From Hyphomicrobiales bacterium (GTDB lineage: Bacteria; Pseudomonadota; Alphaproteobacteria; Rhizobiales; Rhizobiaceae): a stretch of DNA of 53,032 nucleotides. The translations under genes and the position numbers were made by a program. The stretch covers positions 1-53,032 of the forward strand of contig JAFKJW010000050.1 in the NCBI GenBank assembly GCA_017305925.1. Direction: 5' to 3'. The notes beneath the pieces are model-generated. The model ran no database searches, was not told where the DNA came from, and saw only the letters and a list, made by a program, of their open reading frames with translations. Positions 38,741-47,373 of this stretch are shown here, piece after piece; the stretch's first letter is position 1; the number at the start of each line of letters is the position of its first letter.

Positions 38741-38945
38741 TCAGAACCGCGCCTTGATCCCGGCAAAGAAGCCGCGGCCGTCGCCCGGCAGGAAAGCCGC
38801 CTGGCCGGGCCGCGCCTGATCCACGATCAGCGTGGGGGAGGCGATTTCTCGCCGAAGACATTGGTGATCTCGCCGAACAGCGTCACCTTGCCGGTCAGCC
38901 GATATTTCGTGCGCAGGTCCATCACCGCATAGGGTCCGACACGCA
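38741..38945 (-). pseudogene. TonB-dependent receptor, C-terminal remnant with frameshift
   Basis: About 68 codons match the end of a TonB-dependent outer-membrane receptor: VGPYAVMDLRTKYRLTG, then LFGEITNVFGEKS, and, in a different frame after about 38837, PTLIVDQARPGQAAFLPGDG and the terminal GFFAGIKARF ending in Phe, as beta-barrel proteins do. No plug domain, signal peptide or earlier barrel strands remain upstream. The remnant is next to hmuS and on the same strand, so it may come from a heme receptor gene. It cannot encode a working receptor. Confidence 0.75.
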
Positions 38946-39233
38946 AAGCCGCAGGGAAAGCTCCTCTACCCGATGGCGGCGCTATGGGGCGGCGGCCAGC
39001 AGGTCGGCTTCCTGGGCACCGACTTGCTGGGCCTTGCCGGAGCGCTGTGCGACATCGCCTGGCTTTTGCTGCTGGCCGGCTACGTGCTGCCCGATCTCGA
39101 CCTGCTGCCGCAACCGCCCGCCCTATGCGGGCGCGGCGCCTATCGGCCTGCGCCGAGCGACCCCGCGACGCTTTCCGCGCGCCACTGCTGAACATCGCTC
39201 CGGCGCGGCTGGAAACGGACGACGTGCCCGGCC
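38946..39233. other. Non-coding or degraded stretch between receptor remnant and hmuS
   Basis: No gene recognised. A 72-codon plus frame (38973-39191) has one hydrophobic segment (ALCDIAWLLLLAGYVLPDLD) but no ribosome site and no family match. The minus frame that continues the receptor remnant does not resemble a TonB receptor here. This looks like the scar of a deletion or rearrangement that removed most of the receptor gene. Confidence 0.45.
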
Positions 39234-40268
39234 TCAGGCGACTTTGGCCTGCTGGCGCGGCAGCGCTTCCACGATCTCGACCCAGCGCGGCGCATCGAGC
39301 CCCCTCTGCCTGATGCCGAAGAACTGCACGATCAGCGAGCCGTCGGCATCGTAGGCTTCCACCGAGGTCACGCCGCCGGCATCGGTCGGCTTGCGCACCG
39401 CCCACAGGCTGGCGATGTGATCGAGCCGCAGGTGCATGTGGAAGGTGTCGTCCATTATGTTGAGCCACGGGCCCATCGGCTTCACGTTGCGAACCGGTCC
39501 GGAATGGATCTGCACGCAGCCGCGGCTGCCGGCAAAGACCATGATCGGCAGCGCTTCAGTCACGGCCGCATCGATCAGGCCCGGCACGGCGCCGGGATCG
39601 AGCGGCCAGGTGAAGGCGTTCTCGGCCATGGCCACGGCATCGATGCGCGACAGCTTCAGCCGCCGCAGCATCGGATAGAATTCGTGCGTGTCGGTGAGCC
39701 TGCTCCAGGATTCGGTGAGTTCCTCGCGGCTCACGGCTTCGTTCTTCGGCGCCGGCTGAACCGGCGTTACCTCGGGAAGCCATGCCGTCTGGTCGGAAGA
39801 GGCAAGCCGCTCCACAAGCGCGCGATAGCTGGAAAGGTTGGACGCCGGGCGCAGATGCACCTTGTGGACCGCATCGCCGGCCCCGTCGAAGAATTGCAGC
39901 GAACGGCGCGTCTGGCCGTCCTCGCCGGATTTCTCGACCGCGAAGGCGTGTTTCCACCGCAAGGGAAAGATCCGCAGATCGATCTCGTCGCCGATGACGA
40001 CGCCGGCTTCCTTGCCGAGCTGAACGCCGCCATACGTGCCGATCTTTTCATGAACAACGCTCTCGTTGCGGGTGAGCGCCATGACCTCGCCGACTTCGGC
40101 CAGCCCGTTCAGCACCGCGGGGACGTCGCAGACCAGGCGGACGGCACCCTCGCCCACATCCGCGGCGACCAGCTCGGCTTCGGAAACGCCGATCTGCCTG
40201 GCAAGGTCGCGCTCTCTTGTGCCGGGGTTCTCGCGGCGCGCGCGCCGGACTGCTTCCACATCCATCAT
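39234..40268 (-). CDS. hmuS: Heme-degrading/heme-trafficking factor HmuS (HemS family)
   Basis: 344 residues from the ATG at 40268 (or the next codon, 40265), preceded by AGGAG; an ATG at 40289 is also in frame. It consists of two similar HemS/ChuX-type domains. The start (RRARRENPGTRERDLARQIG), EVMALTRNESVVHEKIGTYG in the first domain, and MAENAFTWPL and GCVQIHSGPVRN in the second are typical. In the cytoplasm it binds and helps degrade imported heme. Genes for HmuTUV and a full receptor are not adjacent, which is unusual and fits loss of the receptor. Confidence 0.93.
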   Translation of the reverse strand: MMDVEAVRRARRENPGTRERDLARQIGVSEAELVAADVGEGAVRLVCDVPAVLNGLAEVGEVMALTRNESVVHEKIGTYGGVQLGKEAGVVIGDEIDLRIFPLRWKHAFAVEKSGEDGQTRRSLQFFDGAGDAVHKVHLRPASNLSSYRALVERLASSDQTAWLPEVTPVQPAPKNEAVSREELTESWSRLTDTHEFYPMLRRLKLSRIDAVAMAENAFTWPLDPGAVPGLIDAAVTEALPIMVFAGSRGCVQIHSGPVRNVKPMGPWLNIMDDTFHMHLRLDHIASLWAVRKPTDAGGVTSVEAYDADGSLIVQFFGIRQRGLDAPRWVEIVEALPRQQAKVA

Positions 40269-40366
40269 GATCTCCTGGTTCGCTCCCATCCGGACAAAGT
40301 CGTCGGGTTCGTGCTAAGCGCCGCCTCGCAGGCACGTTCCGCTTCAGGATAAAAAACTGGACCTCA

Positions 40367-40389
40367 TTCATCAAGTATTATGCGATGAA
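40367..40389. promoter_or_regulatory. Inverted repeat in the hmuS promoter region
   Basis: TTCATC (40367-40372) and GATGAA (40384-40389) are a perfect 6-bp inverted repeat 11 bp apart in an AT-rich stretch about 100 bp upstream of hmuS. It may be a promoter control site, for instance for an iron regulator. It does not fit TGA-N9-TCA. Weak evidence. Confidence 0.3.
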
Positions 40390-40437
40390 AATCAGGACGG
40401 GATAGCGATTACGATGCTTGCCGTTCTTCCCGGAGAC

Positions 40438-41034
40438 TCAGCGGTATCCTTCCAGCGCGTCGTCCACCCGTGCGCGCGCCGCGGCAAGGGGGTCGGTCTC
40501 GCCCAGCATCCGGAACGTGCCGTTGAGCGCGAAGAAGCAGTGGCCATGCACCGTGGCGAGCAGCGACCGCGTCAGCTTCAGAGCCTCGGACTTGCGCGGC
40601 GCGGCCAGGACCGCGGCCACCTCGCGTTCCACCGCAGCCACGATCGCGGCGACCCTTTCCCGATAGTGATCGGGCGGCTCGACATCGTTGGGCAGCCGGA
40701 AGTCGTACAGCGCCGCCCACGCATGACGGTTGGCGATGGCGAATTCGAAATAGGCGTCGATGGCGCGCGCCAGCCTGTCCCCGCCGGGCTCGACCAGATT
40801 GAGCCGCGCCTCCAGATAGCCGAGCCACAGTTCGAGGGTGCGGCCGTTGATCGCCAGGATCAGCCCGTCATGACTGCCGAAGACATTGTAGACCGTTCCG
40901 ATCGAATACCCGATCCGCTTGGCGACCTCGCGCGCCGAGAAGCGGGCAAAACCCACCTCCTGCATCTGGCGGTGCCCCTCGGAAATGATGATTTCCCTGA
41001 GTTCCGCCCTGCTGTGATCGGATCGGCGTCCCAT
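40438..41034 (-). CDS. TetR-family regulator of the adjacent biosynthetic cluster
   Basis: 198 residues. The N-terminal TetR helix-turn-helix spans about 10-58 (ELREIIISEGHRQMQEVGFA, REVAKRIGYSIGTVYNVFG). The larger C-terminal ligand domain (DRLARAIDAYFEFAIANRHA, HGHCFFALNGTFRMLG) resembles the TetR_C_WHG-type fold. It is divergent to the KAS III gene with a 129-bp gap holding a strong inverted repeat, so it is the likely repressor of the 41164-46068 operon, and perhaps of the 47433 operon. It may respond to a pathway product or fatty acyl compound; ligand unknown. Confidence 0.93.
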   Translation of the reverse strand: MGRRSDHSRAELREIIISEGHRQMQEVGFARFSAREVAKRIGYSIGTVYNVFGSHDGLILAINGRTLELWLGYLEARLNLVEPGGDRLARAIDAYFEFAIANRHAWAALYDFRLPNDVEPPDHYRERVAAIVAAVEREVAAVLAAPRKSEALKLTRSLLATVHGHCFFALNGTFRMLGETDPLAAARARVDDALEGYR

Positions 41035-41048
41035 CGTCGACCTTTCAA

Positions 41049-41084
41049 TTGAACACTGTTTACTTTTTTATGATCAGTGTTCAA
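41049..41084. promoter_or_regulatory. TetR operator: TTGAACACTG / CAGTGTTCAA inverted repeat
   Basis: Perfect 10-bp arms (41049-41058 and 41075-41084) are separated by a 16-bp AT-rich spacer between the divergent TetR and KAS III genes. Each arm is itself part of a near-palindrome (TGAACACTGTTTA on the left), as expected for two TetR dimers. The half-site CAnnGTTCAAT at 41075-41085 recurs at 47378-47388 in the second divergent promoter of the cluster. Confidence 0.7.
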
Positions 41085-41163
41085 TATAGCGGAGGCGACG
41101 TTGCGATCAACCGCGCAGAGCGTGTAGGGGATGGCATTGTCCGGCCAGGAATATGGGAGCTGA

Positions 41164-42159
41164 ATGCCCTTGGAACGCCGCTTCGGCATCGCAGGCACAG
41201 GGACCTATCTGCCCCGCCAGACAGTGGCGGCCGCCGAATACGAGCAGCTCACCGGCTTGCCCTCCGGGCATGTGACCAAGAAGTTCGGGGTCGTGCGGCG
41301 CCACCGCGCCGCGCCTGACGAGACCTCGAGCTGGATGGCGGAGCAGGCCGCGCGCACCGCCCTCGCAGACGCGGGCTGGGAGCCGCAATCGCTCGATGTG
41401 ATCATTTCCGCCTGCGGCGTCATGGAACAGCCGATCCCCGGCACGGCCGCATTGGTGCAGCGGCGGCTGGGGCTCGGCGGCAGCGGGATATCCGCCTTCG
41501 ACGTCAACGCGACGTGCCTCTCTTTCCTGCTGGCCTTCGACAGGGCCCTCGCCGGCTTTGCGCTCGGCGAGTGGCGCCGCGCGCTGATCGTCAGCGCTGA
41601 TATCGCCAGCGCCGCGCTTGATTTTTCCGACGCGGAAGCCTCCGTCCTGTTCGGCGACGGCGCGGCGGCGATCGCGCTGGAGGCCGGGGGACCGCATGTG
41701 CGCATGGCGCAGGTCTTTCGCACCTACGGAGACGGCGCCGATCTGTGCCGGCTGGAGGCCGGCGGAACACGCCTGCGCCCGGCAGACGGGATCGACCGCT
41801 TTCTCGCGCACGCAAAGTTCCGCATGGACGGGCCGGCGCTGTTCCGGGTAACCGCACATCGTTTCCCGGGTTTCATGAACGAACTCCTGGGCGCCGCCGG
41901 CATTTCCGCGACTGAACTGCATTGCATCCTTCCGCATCAGGCAAGCCGCGCCGCGCTGGAACATCTCAAGCGCTCGCTCCCCGACGGCACCGGCAAGACG
42001 GTCGACCTCTTCGCGGAGGTCGGCAACCTGATCGCCACCAGCATCCCCTTCACGCTCGCCACCGCATGGCGCGAAGGGCGGCTGCGGCCGGGCGAGCTCG
42101 GCCTGATCGTCGGAAGCTCGGCGGGCGTGTCGCTGGGCGGCGCAGTGATCCGATGGTAG
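41164..42159 (+). CDS. Ketoacyl synthase III (FabH/OleA-like thiolase fold)
   Basis: 331 residues. Catalytic triad Cys118 (DVNATCLSFL), His258 (ILPHQASRAALEHL) and Asn288 (EVGNLIATSIP), plus GDGAAAIALE and the C-terminal GSSAGVSLGGAVIRW glycine-rich loop. It should condense an acyl thioester with a second acyl or malonyl unit. It starts a five-gene run with overlapping ends and is not in a fatty-acid operon, so a secondary metabolite role is likely. FabH-like or OleA-like cannot be told apart from sequence alone; there is an OleD-like gene next to it but no OleB hydrolase. Confidence 0.88.
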   Translation: MPLERRFGIAGTGTYLPRQTVAAAEYEQLTGLPSGHVTKKFGVVRRHRAAPDETSSWMAEQAARTALADAGWEPQSLDVIISACGVMEQPIPGTAALVQRRLGLGGSGISAFDVNATCLSFLLAFDRALAGFALGEWRRALIVSADIASAALDFSDAEASVLFGDGAAAIALEAGGPHVRMAQVFRTYGDGADLCRLEAGGTRLRPADGIDRFLAHAKFRMDGPALFRVTAHRFPGFMNELLGAAGISATELHCILPHQASRAALEHLKRSLPDGTGKTVDLFAEVGNLIATSIPFTLATAWREGRLRPGELGLIVGSSAGVSLGGAVIRW

Positions 42160-43139
42160 CGGGCCGCGCGCTGGTCACGGGCGCGACCGGAGGGCTGGGT
42201 CGAATCCTCACCATGACGTTGCTCGACCATGGCCGCGACGTGATCGCGACGGGACGCGACCCGACGCGCGGCGCGGCGCTGAGCAAGGCGGGGGCACGCT
42301 TCGCCGCGGTTGATCTCGTGCACGAGATACCCAGGCAGTTGCTGGACGGCGTAAGCACCGTGTTCCATCTCGCCGCACTGTCCTCGCCCTGGGGGCGGCC
42401 GGCGGATTTCGTGGCGGCCAACCAGACGATGACGCGGCAACTGCTCGACGCGGCCCGCACCGCCGGTGTTCGGCGTTTTCTGTTCGCCTCGACCCCGTCG
42501 ATCTACACGCGGGCCGCGCACCAGATGGAATTGACCGAGGTTTCGCCTTTGCCGGCCAGACTGGTCAACGCTTACGCGCGGACCAAGCTGGCGGCGGAAC
42601 AGGCGATGCTGTCTGCCGCGGCATCCGGCTTCGCCACTGTGGCGCTCCGTCCCCGGGCGGTGATCGGGCCGCACGACACGGTGCTGCTGCCCCGGCTTCT
42701 GCGCGCCGCACGGTCCGGAACGATGCCGCTTCCGGGATTCGGCCGCGCCCTGATCGAGCCGACCGATGCGCGGGACGTCTGCGCGGCCTTTCTCGCCGCG
42801 GAGACACGCTGCGATGCAGTCAGCGGGCGGGCTTTCAACATTTCCGGCGGGCAGCCGGTGCCGCTCGCAACGCTCGCGGAACATGTGTTTCACCGCCTCG
42901 GCCGGCGCGTGCGCATGATCCCGCTGCCGGCGAGGCTGGTGCTGGCGCTCGCCTACATGGCCGAGATCGGCGCGCTGAGGCCCGGCGCACCCGAGCCAAA
43001 ACTGACCGTCTATGCCGCCAAGGCACTCGGCTGGTCGCAGACCTTCGATCTCGGCGCCGCCCGCGCGGCTCTCGGCTGGACGCCGACAAGGAGTCCGTTC
43101 GCCGCGATCGACTGGGCGCTGGGATACGCCGATGCGTGA
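42153..43139 (+). CDS. NAD(P)-dependent reductase, OleD / 3-beta-HSD-like extended SDR
   Basis: 328 residues from the ATG at 42153, which overlaps the KAS III stop. Cofactor motif TGATGGLG (9-16), Ser/Thr in FASTPSIYT and the catalytic Tyr141-x3-Lys145 (YARTKLAAE) are all present. It is of the 3-beta-hydroxysteroid dehydrogenase/isomerase type, which includes OleD, the enzyme that reduces the 2-alkyl-3-keto acid made by OleA. With the preceding gene it suggests condensation followed by ketone reduction. Its end overlaps the next gene by 8 bp. Confidence 0.87.
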   Translation: MVAGRALVTGATGGLGRILTMTLLDHGRDVIATGRDPTRGAALSKAGARFAAVDLVHEIPRQLLDGVSTVFHLAALSSPWGRPADFVAANQTMTRQLLDAARTAGVRRFLFASTPSIYTRAAHQMELTEVSPLPARLVNAYARTKLAAEQAMLSAAASGFATVALRPRAVIGPHDTVLLPRLLRAARSGTMPLPGFGRALIEPTDARDVCAAFLAAETRCDAVSGRAFNISGGQPVPLATLAEHVFHRLGRRVRMIPLPARLVLALAYMAEIGALRPGAPEPKLTVYAAKALGWSQTFDLGAARAALGWTPTRSPFAAIDWALGYADA

Positions 43140-43977
43140 AGTGCGCACGATCCCCCTGCTGACCGGGGCTTGCCGCCATCCCCAGGTGATGACCATCCGC
43201 GGCGGCACGTTCCGCCCGGTCGATTTTCCTGCCGTCGCGATGCTGCTGCTGCATCCCGAGGAAGGGCCGATCCTGTTCGACACCGGCTATGACCCGGCCT
43301 TCCTCGAGGCGACCGCGCGTCTTCCAGAGGCGCTCTATCGCTGGACGACGCCGGTCGAACTGCCGCCGGGCGCGGACGCGGCGAGCCAATGCCGCGCGCT
43401 GGGACACGACCCGGCCGACATTCGCCACGTCATTCTCTCGCACTTTCATGGCGACCATGTCGCCGGCCTGCACGCCTTCCCCCGCGCCGAAATCCATTGC
43501 GCGCGTGCCGGACTGGACGACCTGAGCCGGCGGGGCCGCCTTGGCGCGACAAGGCGCGGCCTGCTGCCGGGATTGCTGCCGGCCGATCTCGACCGGCGCA
43601 CACGTTTCTTCGAGGATGCGCCACGCGTCCCGCTGCCGGACGATTTCCAGCCCTTCGATACCGGCGCGGACATGCTCGGCGACGGCTCACTGCTCGCGAT
43701 CGAACTGCCCGGCCATTGTCCCGGCCACTGGGGGCTGGCCTTGCATGACGCGCGCTGGGGAATGCACATGCTGGTCGCGGACGCAGCATGGTCGCTGGAG
43801 GCGATCCGGCAGGATCGTCCGCCGCCCGCCATCGCAACGGCCTTGCTCGGCAACACGGCGCAGGCGCGATCGACGCTCCATGCGCTGCATCGTCTCTTCC
43901 TCCGCAACCCGGATCTGCGCCTGACCCCCTGCCATTGCCCGGAGCGCGCGGCCGAAATCGGCAGCGACGGGCCATGA
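43132..43977 (+). CDS. Metallo-beta-lactamase-fold hydrolase
   Basis: 281 residues. Metal motif HFHGDH (104-109) after VILS, further ligands His at about 197 (LPGHCPGHWG) and Asp in LVADAAWS. The first part (GPILFDTGYDPAF) is typical of AHL-lactonase-like members. It would hydrolyse an ester, lactone or thioester. In the operon it could release the product from a carrier, open a lactone or proofread; the role is inferred. Overlaps both neighbours by 4-8 bp. Confidence 0.87.
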   Translation: MREVRTIPLLTGACRHPQVMTIRGGTFRPVDFPAVAMLLLHPEEGPILFDTGYDPAFLEATARLPEALYRWTTPVELPPGADAASQCRALGHDPADIRHVILSHFHGDHVAGLHAFPRAEIHCARAGLDDLSRRGRLGATRRGLLPGLLPADLDRRTRFFEDAPRVPLPDDFQPFDTGADMLGDGSLLAIELPGHCPGHWGLALHDARWGMHMLVADAAWSLEAIRQDRPPPAIATALLGNTAQARSTLHALHRLFLRNPDLRLTPCHCPERAAEIGSDGP

Positions 43978-45071
43978 ACGCGGCGCGCCTTGACGGACCG
44001 GCGATCTGGTATTCGGCCTGCAACGAGGATGGAGCGAGCGAGACCGCCGCCTTGCGGCCTGCCGGCAAGCGTATCCTGTGCATCACCGCCAGCGGTTCGC
44101 GCGCGTTCGACCTTCTTCTGGCCGACGCCGCGGAAGTGGTGGCGATCGACCGGAATCCGGCGCAGACCGCGCTGGCCGAGCTGTTCGCCACGGCCTATGT
44201 GCATTGCGATTACATGACTTTCTGCGGCCTCGCGGGTTTGCGCGACGATCCCGGACGGTGCGGACATCTCGATGCGCTCCTGCCTTTTCTCTCGGCGCCG
44301 GCCCGCGTCTTCTGGCAGCGCAATCGCGGCCTCGTTGCCGACGGATTGCTGTATTGCGGACGCTGGGAAGGATTTTTGCGCCGCTTCAGGCGCTGGGCGG
44401 GCGCGCGGCGGCAAAGGCTCGCGGACCGGATTCTGGCTTGCGCCGGCCCGGAGGAGCAATGGGCGCTCTGGCAGGAGCAATGGGACGACTGGCAGTGGCG
44501 TATGTTCCTGCGAGCGCTCGCACTCCGGCCGCTGTGGCGCTGGGTCCTGCGCGAGCCCGGCATCGCTTTCGTGCCTGGAGATTTCGACATGGCCGGCTAT
44601 GCGCGCGAACGCTTCGACCATGCCGCGCGCCGGCTGCATCTGGCCCGGCTGCCCTTCGCCTGGCTGCTGATGAGCGGTGCCTATCGCACGGATGTGCTGC
44701 CGCCATATCTGACTGAGACGGGGCACGCGTTGATCCGCGAACGCGCGGGACGGCTGAAGCTGCGCACGGCCAGCCTCGAGCAGACCATCGCGGCCGCCGA
44801 CCCGGGCACGTTCGACGGCGCGTCGCTCTCGGACTATTCCTCCTACTGCGACCTTCCCGTGCAACGGCAGGTCTGGCGCGATCTGGCGCGCGGCATGGGG
44901 CCCGGCGCGGTGGCATGCGAGCGCAAGTTCTTCAACAAGACCGGCATGCATATTCCGGAAGAGTGCGGCTTCAGCCGCGACAAGGAATTGGAGGAGCGTT
45001 TGAACGTCAGCGACGGAGCCTGGTTCTACAGTTTCGTGGTCGCCGCCCGGGAGGACGTCCATTATGGCTGA
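43974..45071 (+). CDS. DUF3419 / BtaA-like 3-amino-3-carboxypropyl transferase (copy 1)
   Basis: 365 residues, DUF3419. The SAM site is recognisable: YSACNEDGASETAAL, then RILCITASGSRAFDLLL and EVVAIDRNPAQTALAEL, and a C-terminal GASLSDYSSYCDLP with ACERKFFNKTG. BtaA moves the 3-amino-3-carboxypropyl group of SAM to diacylglycerol as the first step of betaine lipid synthesis. No BtaB methyltransferase is in the cluster, and a second, diverged copy lies at 47433, so the acceptor may differ. Membrane association is possible (several Trp/Leu-rich helices). Start overlaps the preceding stop (ATGA). Confidence 0.82.
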   Translation: MNAARLDGPAIWYSACNEDGASETAALRPAGKRILCITASGSRAFDLLLADAAEVVAIDRNPAQTALAELFATAYVHCDYMTFCGLAGLRDDPGRCGHLDALLPFLSAPARVFWQRNRGLVADGLLYCGRWEGFLRRFRRWAGARRQRLADRILACAGPEEQWALWQEQWDDWQWRMFLRALALRPLWRWVLREPGIAFVPGDFDMAGYARERFDHAARRLHLARLPFAWLLMSGAYRTDVLPPYLTETGHALIRERAGRLKLRTASLEQTIAAADPGTFDGASLSDYSSYCDLPVQRQVWRDLARGMGPGAVACERKFFNKTGMHIPEECGFSRDKELEERLNVSDGAWFYSFVVAAREDVHYG

Positions 45072-46068
45072 TTGGCCCGCCGGCCTTGCCCGCGGCTGGC
45101 ACCCGGTGGCATACCCGCACGAGCTGGACGACAAACCCCTGGCTGCACGTCTCATGGACCGCCCGCTCGTGCTGTTCCGTGGCGGCGAAGGCATCGCAAT
45201 CCTTGAGGACCGCTGTCCGCACCGCAACGCTCCGCTTTCGGCGGGGCGGATCGCCGGCGGCCTGATCGAATGTCCCTACCACGGGTGGAAATTCGACAGG
45301 CTGGGTCGGTGCCGGTACGTCGCGGGAAGCCGCGAGGTCGCCAAGCACGAAGTCCGGTCCCTTGCCGTGCGCGAGCATGCGGGCCTGCTATGGACGACGC
45401 TCGCCGACCAGCCCGACGCCATGCCGCAACTGCCGCCGGAAACGGCGGATCCCGGCTTCGACAGCTTCTGGTGGCCGTTGCCGCCGTCCCGCGCCGCGAT
45501 CGGCGACGCGATCGAGAATCTGGTCGATCCGATCCATGCCTATTTCCTTCACCCGGGGCTCGTGCGCCGCTCGCGCGAAACGCACGCGGTCGAGATCGAC
45601 TTCACCGTCGAGCCTGCGGGCGCCTCTGCCTGCTATACGGAGCCGAAGGAGGGCATGACCTCGCTGCAACGCCTCACCGAAGGGAGCCGGACCGTCTCCT
45701 GGGGGCGCTACCGGGCGCCGGCTCAGGTGCAGATCACCTTCGAGGACCGGCAGGGCGTCCATGCCTCGATCTCCGTCGTGTTCAGCCCGGTGAGCGGCGA
45801 AGAGACACGGCCGTTCGCCTGCTTTTCGACCCGGCGCGGCCGTATCCCGGCTTGGGCGAAACGGATGTTCATCATTGCGTTCCATCGCCGTGTCCTCGCG
45901 CAGGATCTCGACATGCTGAAGCTGCAGGCGGACCAGTGCGAACGCTTCGGCGGGCGGAGCTACCACCAGGGGCCGCTCGACATGTTCGGGCCGGTAATCT
46001 GGGCCGGATTGAACGGCCGCCCGCTCGAACCGGCGCGCCGCTACCTGCGCTTGACCGATCAGGGCTGA
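45064..46068 (+). CDS. Rieske non-heme iron oxygenase
   Basis: 334 residues. Rieske cluster ligands Cys51, His53, Cys70 and His73 (CPHRNAP and CPYHGWKFD), and the mononuclear iron site Asp155-x2-His158-x4-His163 (ENLVDPIHAYFLH). The fold is that of single-component oxygenases or demethylases acting on hydrophobic substrates. It should hydroxylate or desaturate the cluster product with electrons from a reductase encoded elsewhere. It overlaps copy 1 of DUF3419 by 8 bp and the opposing PaaK-like gene by 10 bp at its end. Confidence 0.92.
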   Translation: MADWPAGLARGWHPVAYPHELDDKPLAARLMDRPLVLFRGGEGIAILEDRCPHRNAPLSAGRIAGGLIECPYHGWKFDRLGRCRYVAGSREVAKHEVRSLAVREHAGLLWTTLADQPDAMPQLPPETADPGFDSFWWPLPPSRAAIGDAIENLVDPIHAYFLHPGLVRRSRETHAVEIDFTVEPAGASACYTEPKEGMTSLQRLTEGSRTVSWGRYRAPAQVQITFEDRQGVHASISVVFSPVSGEETRPFACFSTRRGRIPAWAKRMFIIAFHRRVLAQDLDMLKLQADQCERFGGRSYHQGPLDMFGPVIWAGLNGRPLEPARRYLRLTDQG

Positions 46069-47342
46069 TCCGCTGGCCGCCACTGCCGGCTGACACGGCG
46101 CAGCTTGTGCGTGAAGTCGGTGGCGATGCCCCGCCTGACCGAGACGTCCGCCTTGAGCCGCCGCCGCGCCAGAACTGCATAAAGCGCCGCGCGCACCTTC
46201 TGTTGCGCCTCTTCCGTCAGCGCGGCTTCCAGACTCACGACGATCTCGGACACGCCGGTCTGCACGACGCGGAAATCCCGGATCGCCGGATCGGCATCGA
46301 CGATGGCGTTGCGCAGGATGTCGGGCGTCACGAGCTGCGCCGTCCCCGCGTCGTCGGCCAGCAGGAAGGCATCGTCGCAGCGCCCTTCGATCCGCTTCAC
46401 CGCCTGGAACGCCGAGCCGCACGGACAGGGCGTCGGATCGAGTTCGATGAGGTCGTTCATCCGGTAGCGGATCATCGCCTGCGCGCGCCGCGTGAAGTCG
46501 GTCACGATGGGCGACAGAAGCGTGCCGAACGGATCCGGCCGTGAATATTCGAAATGCACCGCATCCTCCGCGAGATGCAGCGTGCCATGCGGGCAGCCGA
46601 CGCCGAACAGCCCCTCGGTCGCCATGTAGATTTCCCGCACGCGGCGCCCGGTCGCCTGCTCGATCAGGCCGCGGTCCAGCGGATCGAGCACCTCGGCGCC
46701 GGAGAAGATATGGCTGGCGCGCAATTTCCCGCGTTCGGCCAGCCACCGCAGCACTTTCGGCGGTGCCACGATCGTGTCGGGGGCGAAATCGGTCAACGCG
46801 CCCAGCCATGTCTCCGGCCCTGCCGCCAGATCGAAGAACCGCAGCTCGATCCGGCTCCCCAGCGTGGCGGAACGGTAAAGCCCAGACAAGGCCGGAAGCG
46901 CCAGCGCCACCCGATGGCGGCGCCACAGGGCGTCGGGCAAGGCCTTGGCGAGGATCGTTCCCAGCCAGACGAACCGTTCCGTCTCGGTGATCACGTAATA
47001 GCCGCGATTGCCGCTGGTGCCGGTGCTCATGCCGATCAGGTGGCCGGCCAGCCTCTCCCTGCCTTCCGCCAGCGCCGACCGAACCGCATCCGCGTCGAGC
47101 CCCGCGCGGTTCATGGCGACGAAGTCGGCGAGCAACACCGTCTTGTCTGTGATGGGCCAATCCTCGAAGGGCCGGTCCGCGAACGCCCGATAGAATGGCA
47201 GCTCGCGGGCCGCGCGACGGGTCAGGCGCTGCAACTGCCTGCTCTGGTAATGCTGGATCGCCGCGCTGTCGCGCAGATGGGCCTGCCGCCAGCGTGCCGC
47301 CAGATAGGCCCGGGCAACCGTGGCCATGGCCTCCAGACGCAT
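46059..47342 (-). CDS. PaaK-like adenylate-forming enzyme (F390-synthetase-related)
   Basis: 427 residues, related to phenylacetate-CoA ligase and coenzyme F390 synthetase. ATP-binding loop GMSTGTSGNRGYYVIT (about 103-118), then ATEGLFGVGCPHGTLHL (the A5-like region) and MIRYRMNDLIELDPTPCPCG, a metal-binding-like Cys pair typical of the family. It would activate a carboxylate as the adenylate for transfer to CoA, an amine or a hydroxyl. It is shorter than OleC and of another branch. It is transcribed against the KAS III operon and diverges, across 90 bp, from the second DUF3419 gene. Confidence 0.86.
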   Translation of the reverse strand: MRLEAMATVARAYLAARWRQAHLRDSAAIQHYQSRQLQRLTRRAARELPFYRAFADRPFEDWPITDKTVLLADFVAMNRAGLDADAVRSALAEGRERLAGHLIGMSTGTSGNRGYYVITETERFVWLGTILAKALPDALWRRHRVALALPALSGLYRSATLGSRIELRFFDLAAGPETWLGALTDFAPDTIVAPPKVLRWLAERGKLRASHIFSGAEVLDPLDRGLIEQATGRRVREIYMATEGLFGVGCPHGTLHLAEDAVHFEYSRPDPFGTLLSPIVTDFTRRAQAMIRYRMNDLIELDPTPCPCGSAFQAVKRIEGRCDDAFLLADDAGTAQLVTPDILRNAIVDADPAIRDFRVVQTGVSEIVVSLEAALTEEAQQKVRAALYAVLARRRLKADVSVRRGIATDFTHKLRRVSRQWRPADQP

Positions 47343-47373
47343 CCCGTCTCCTCGCCGCCGTTTCGTTCTTTAT

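Noticed and set aside
38973-39191. 72-codon plus-strand frame with a hydrophobic segment
   Set aside because: No ribosome site and no recognised family; lies in the scar beside the receptor remnant.
41164-43139. Complete OleABCD olefin/beta-lactone pathway
   Set aside because: OleA- and OleD-like proteins are present, but there is no OleB alpha/beta hydrolase. The adenylating enzyme is PaaK-like rather than OleC-like, and the DUF3419 and Rieske genes do not belong to that pathway.
41937-43283. 448-codon minus-strand frame across KAS III and reductase genes
   Set aside because: The plus-strand genes have intact catalytic triads and coupled starts and stops; the minus frame shows no family.
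43974-45071. Ordinary betaine lipid (DGTS) synthesis
   Set aside because: No BtaB-like N-methyltransferase is in the cluster and the partners are acyl-condensing and oxygenating enzymes, so DGTS alone does not explain it.
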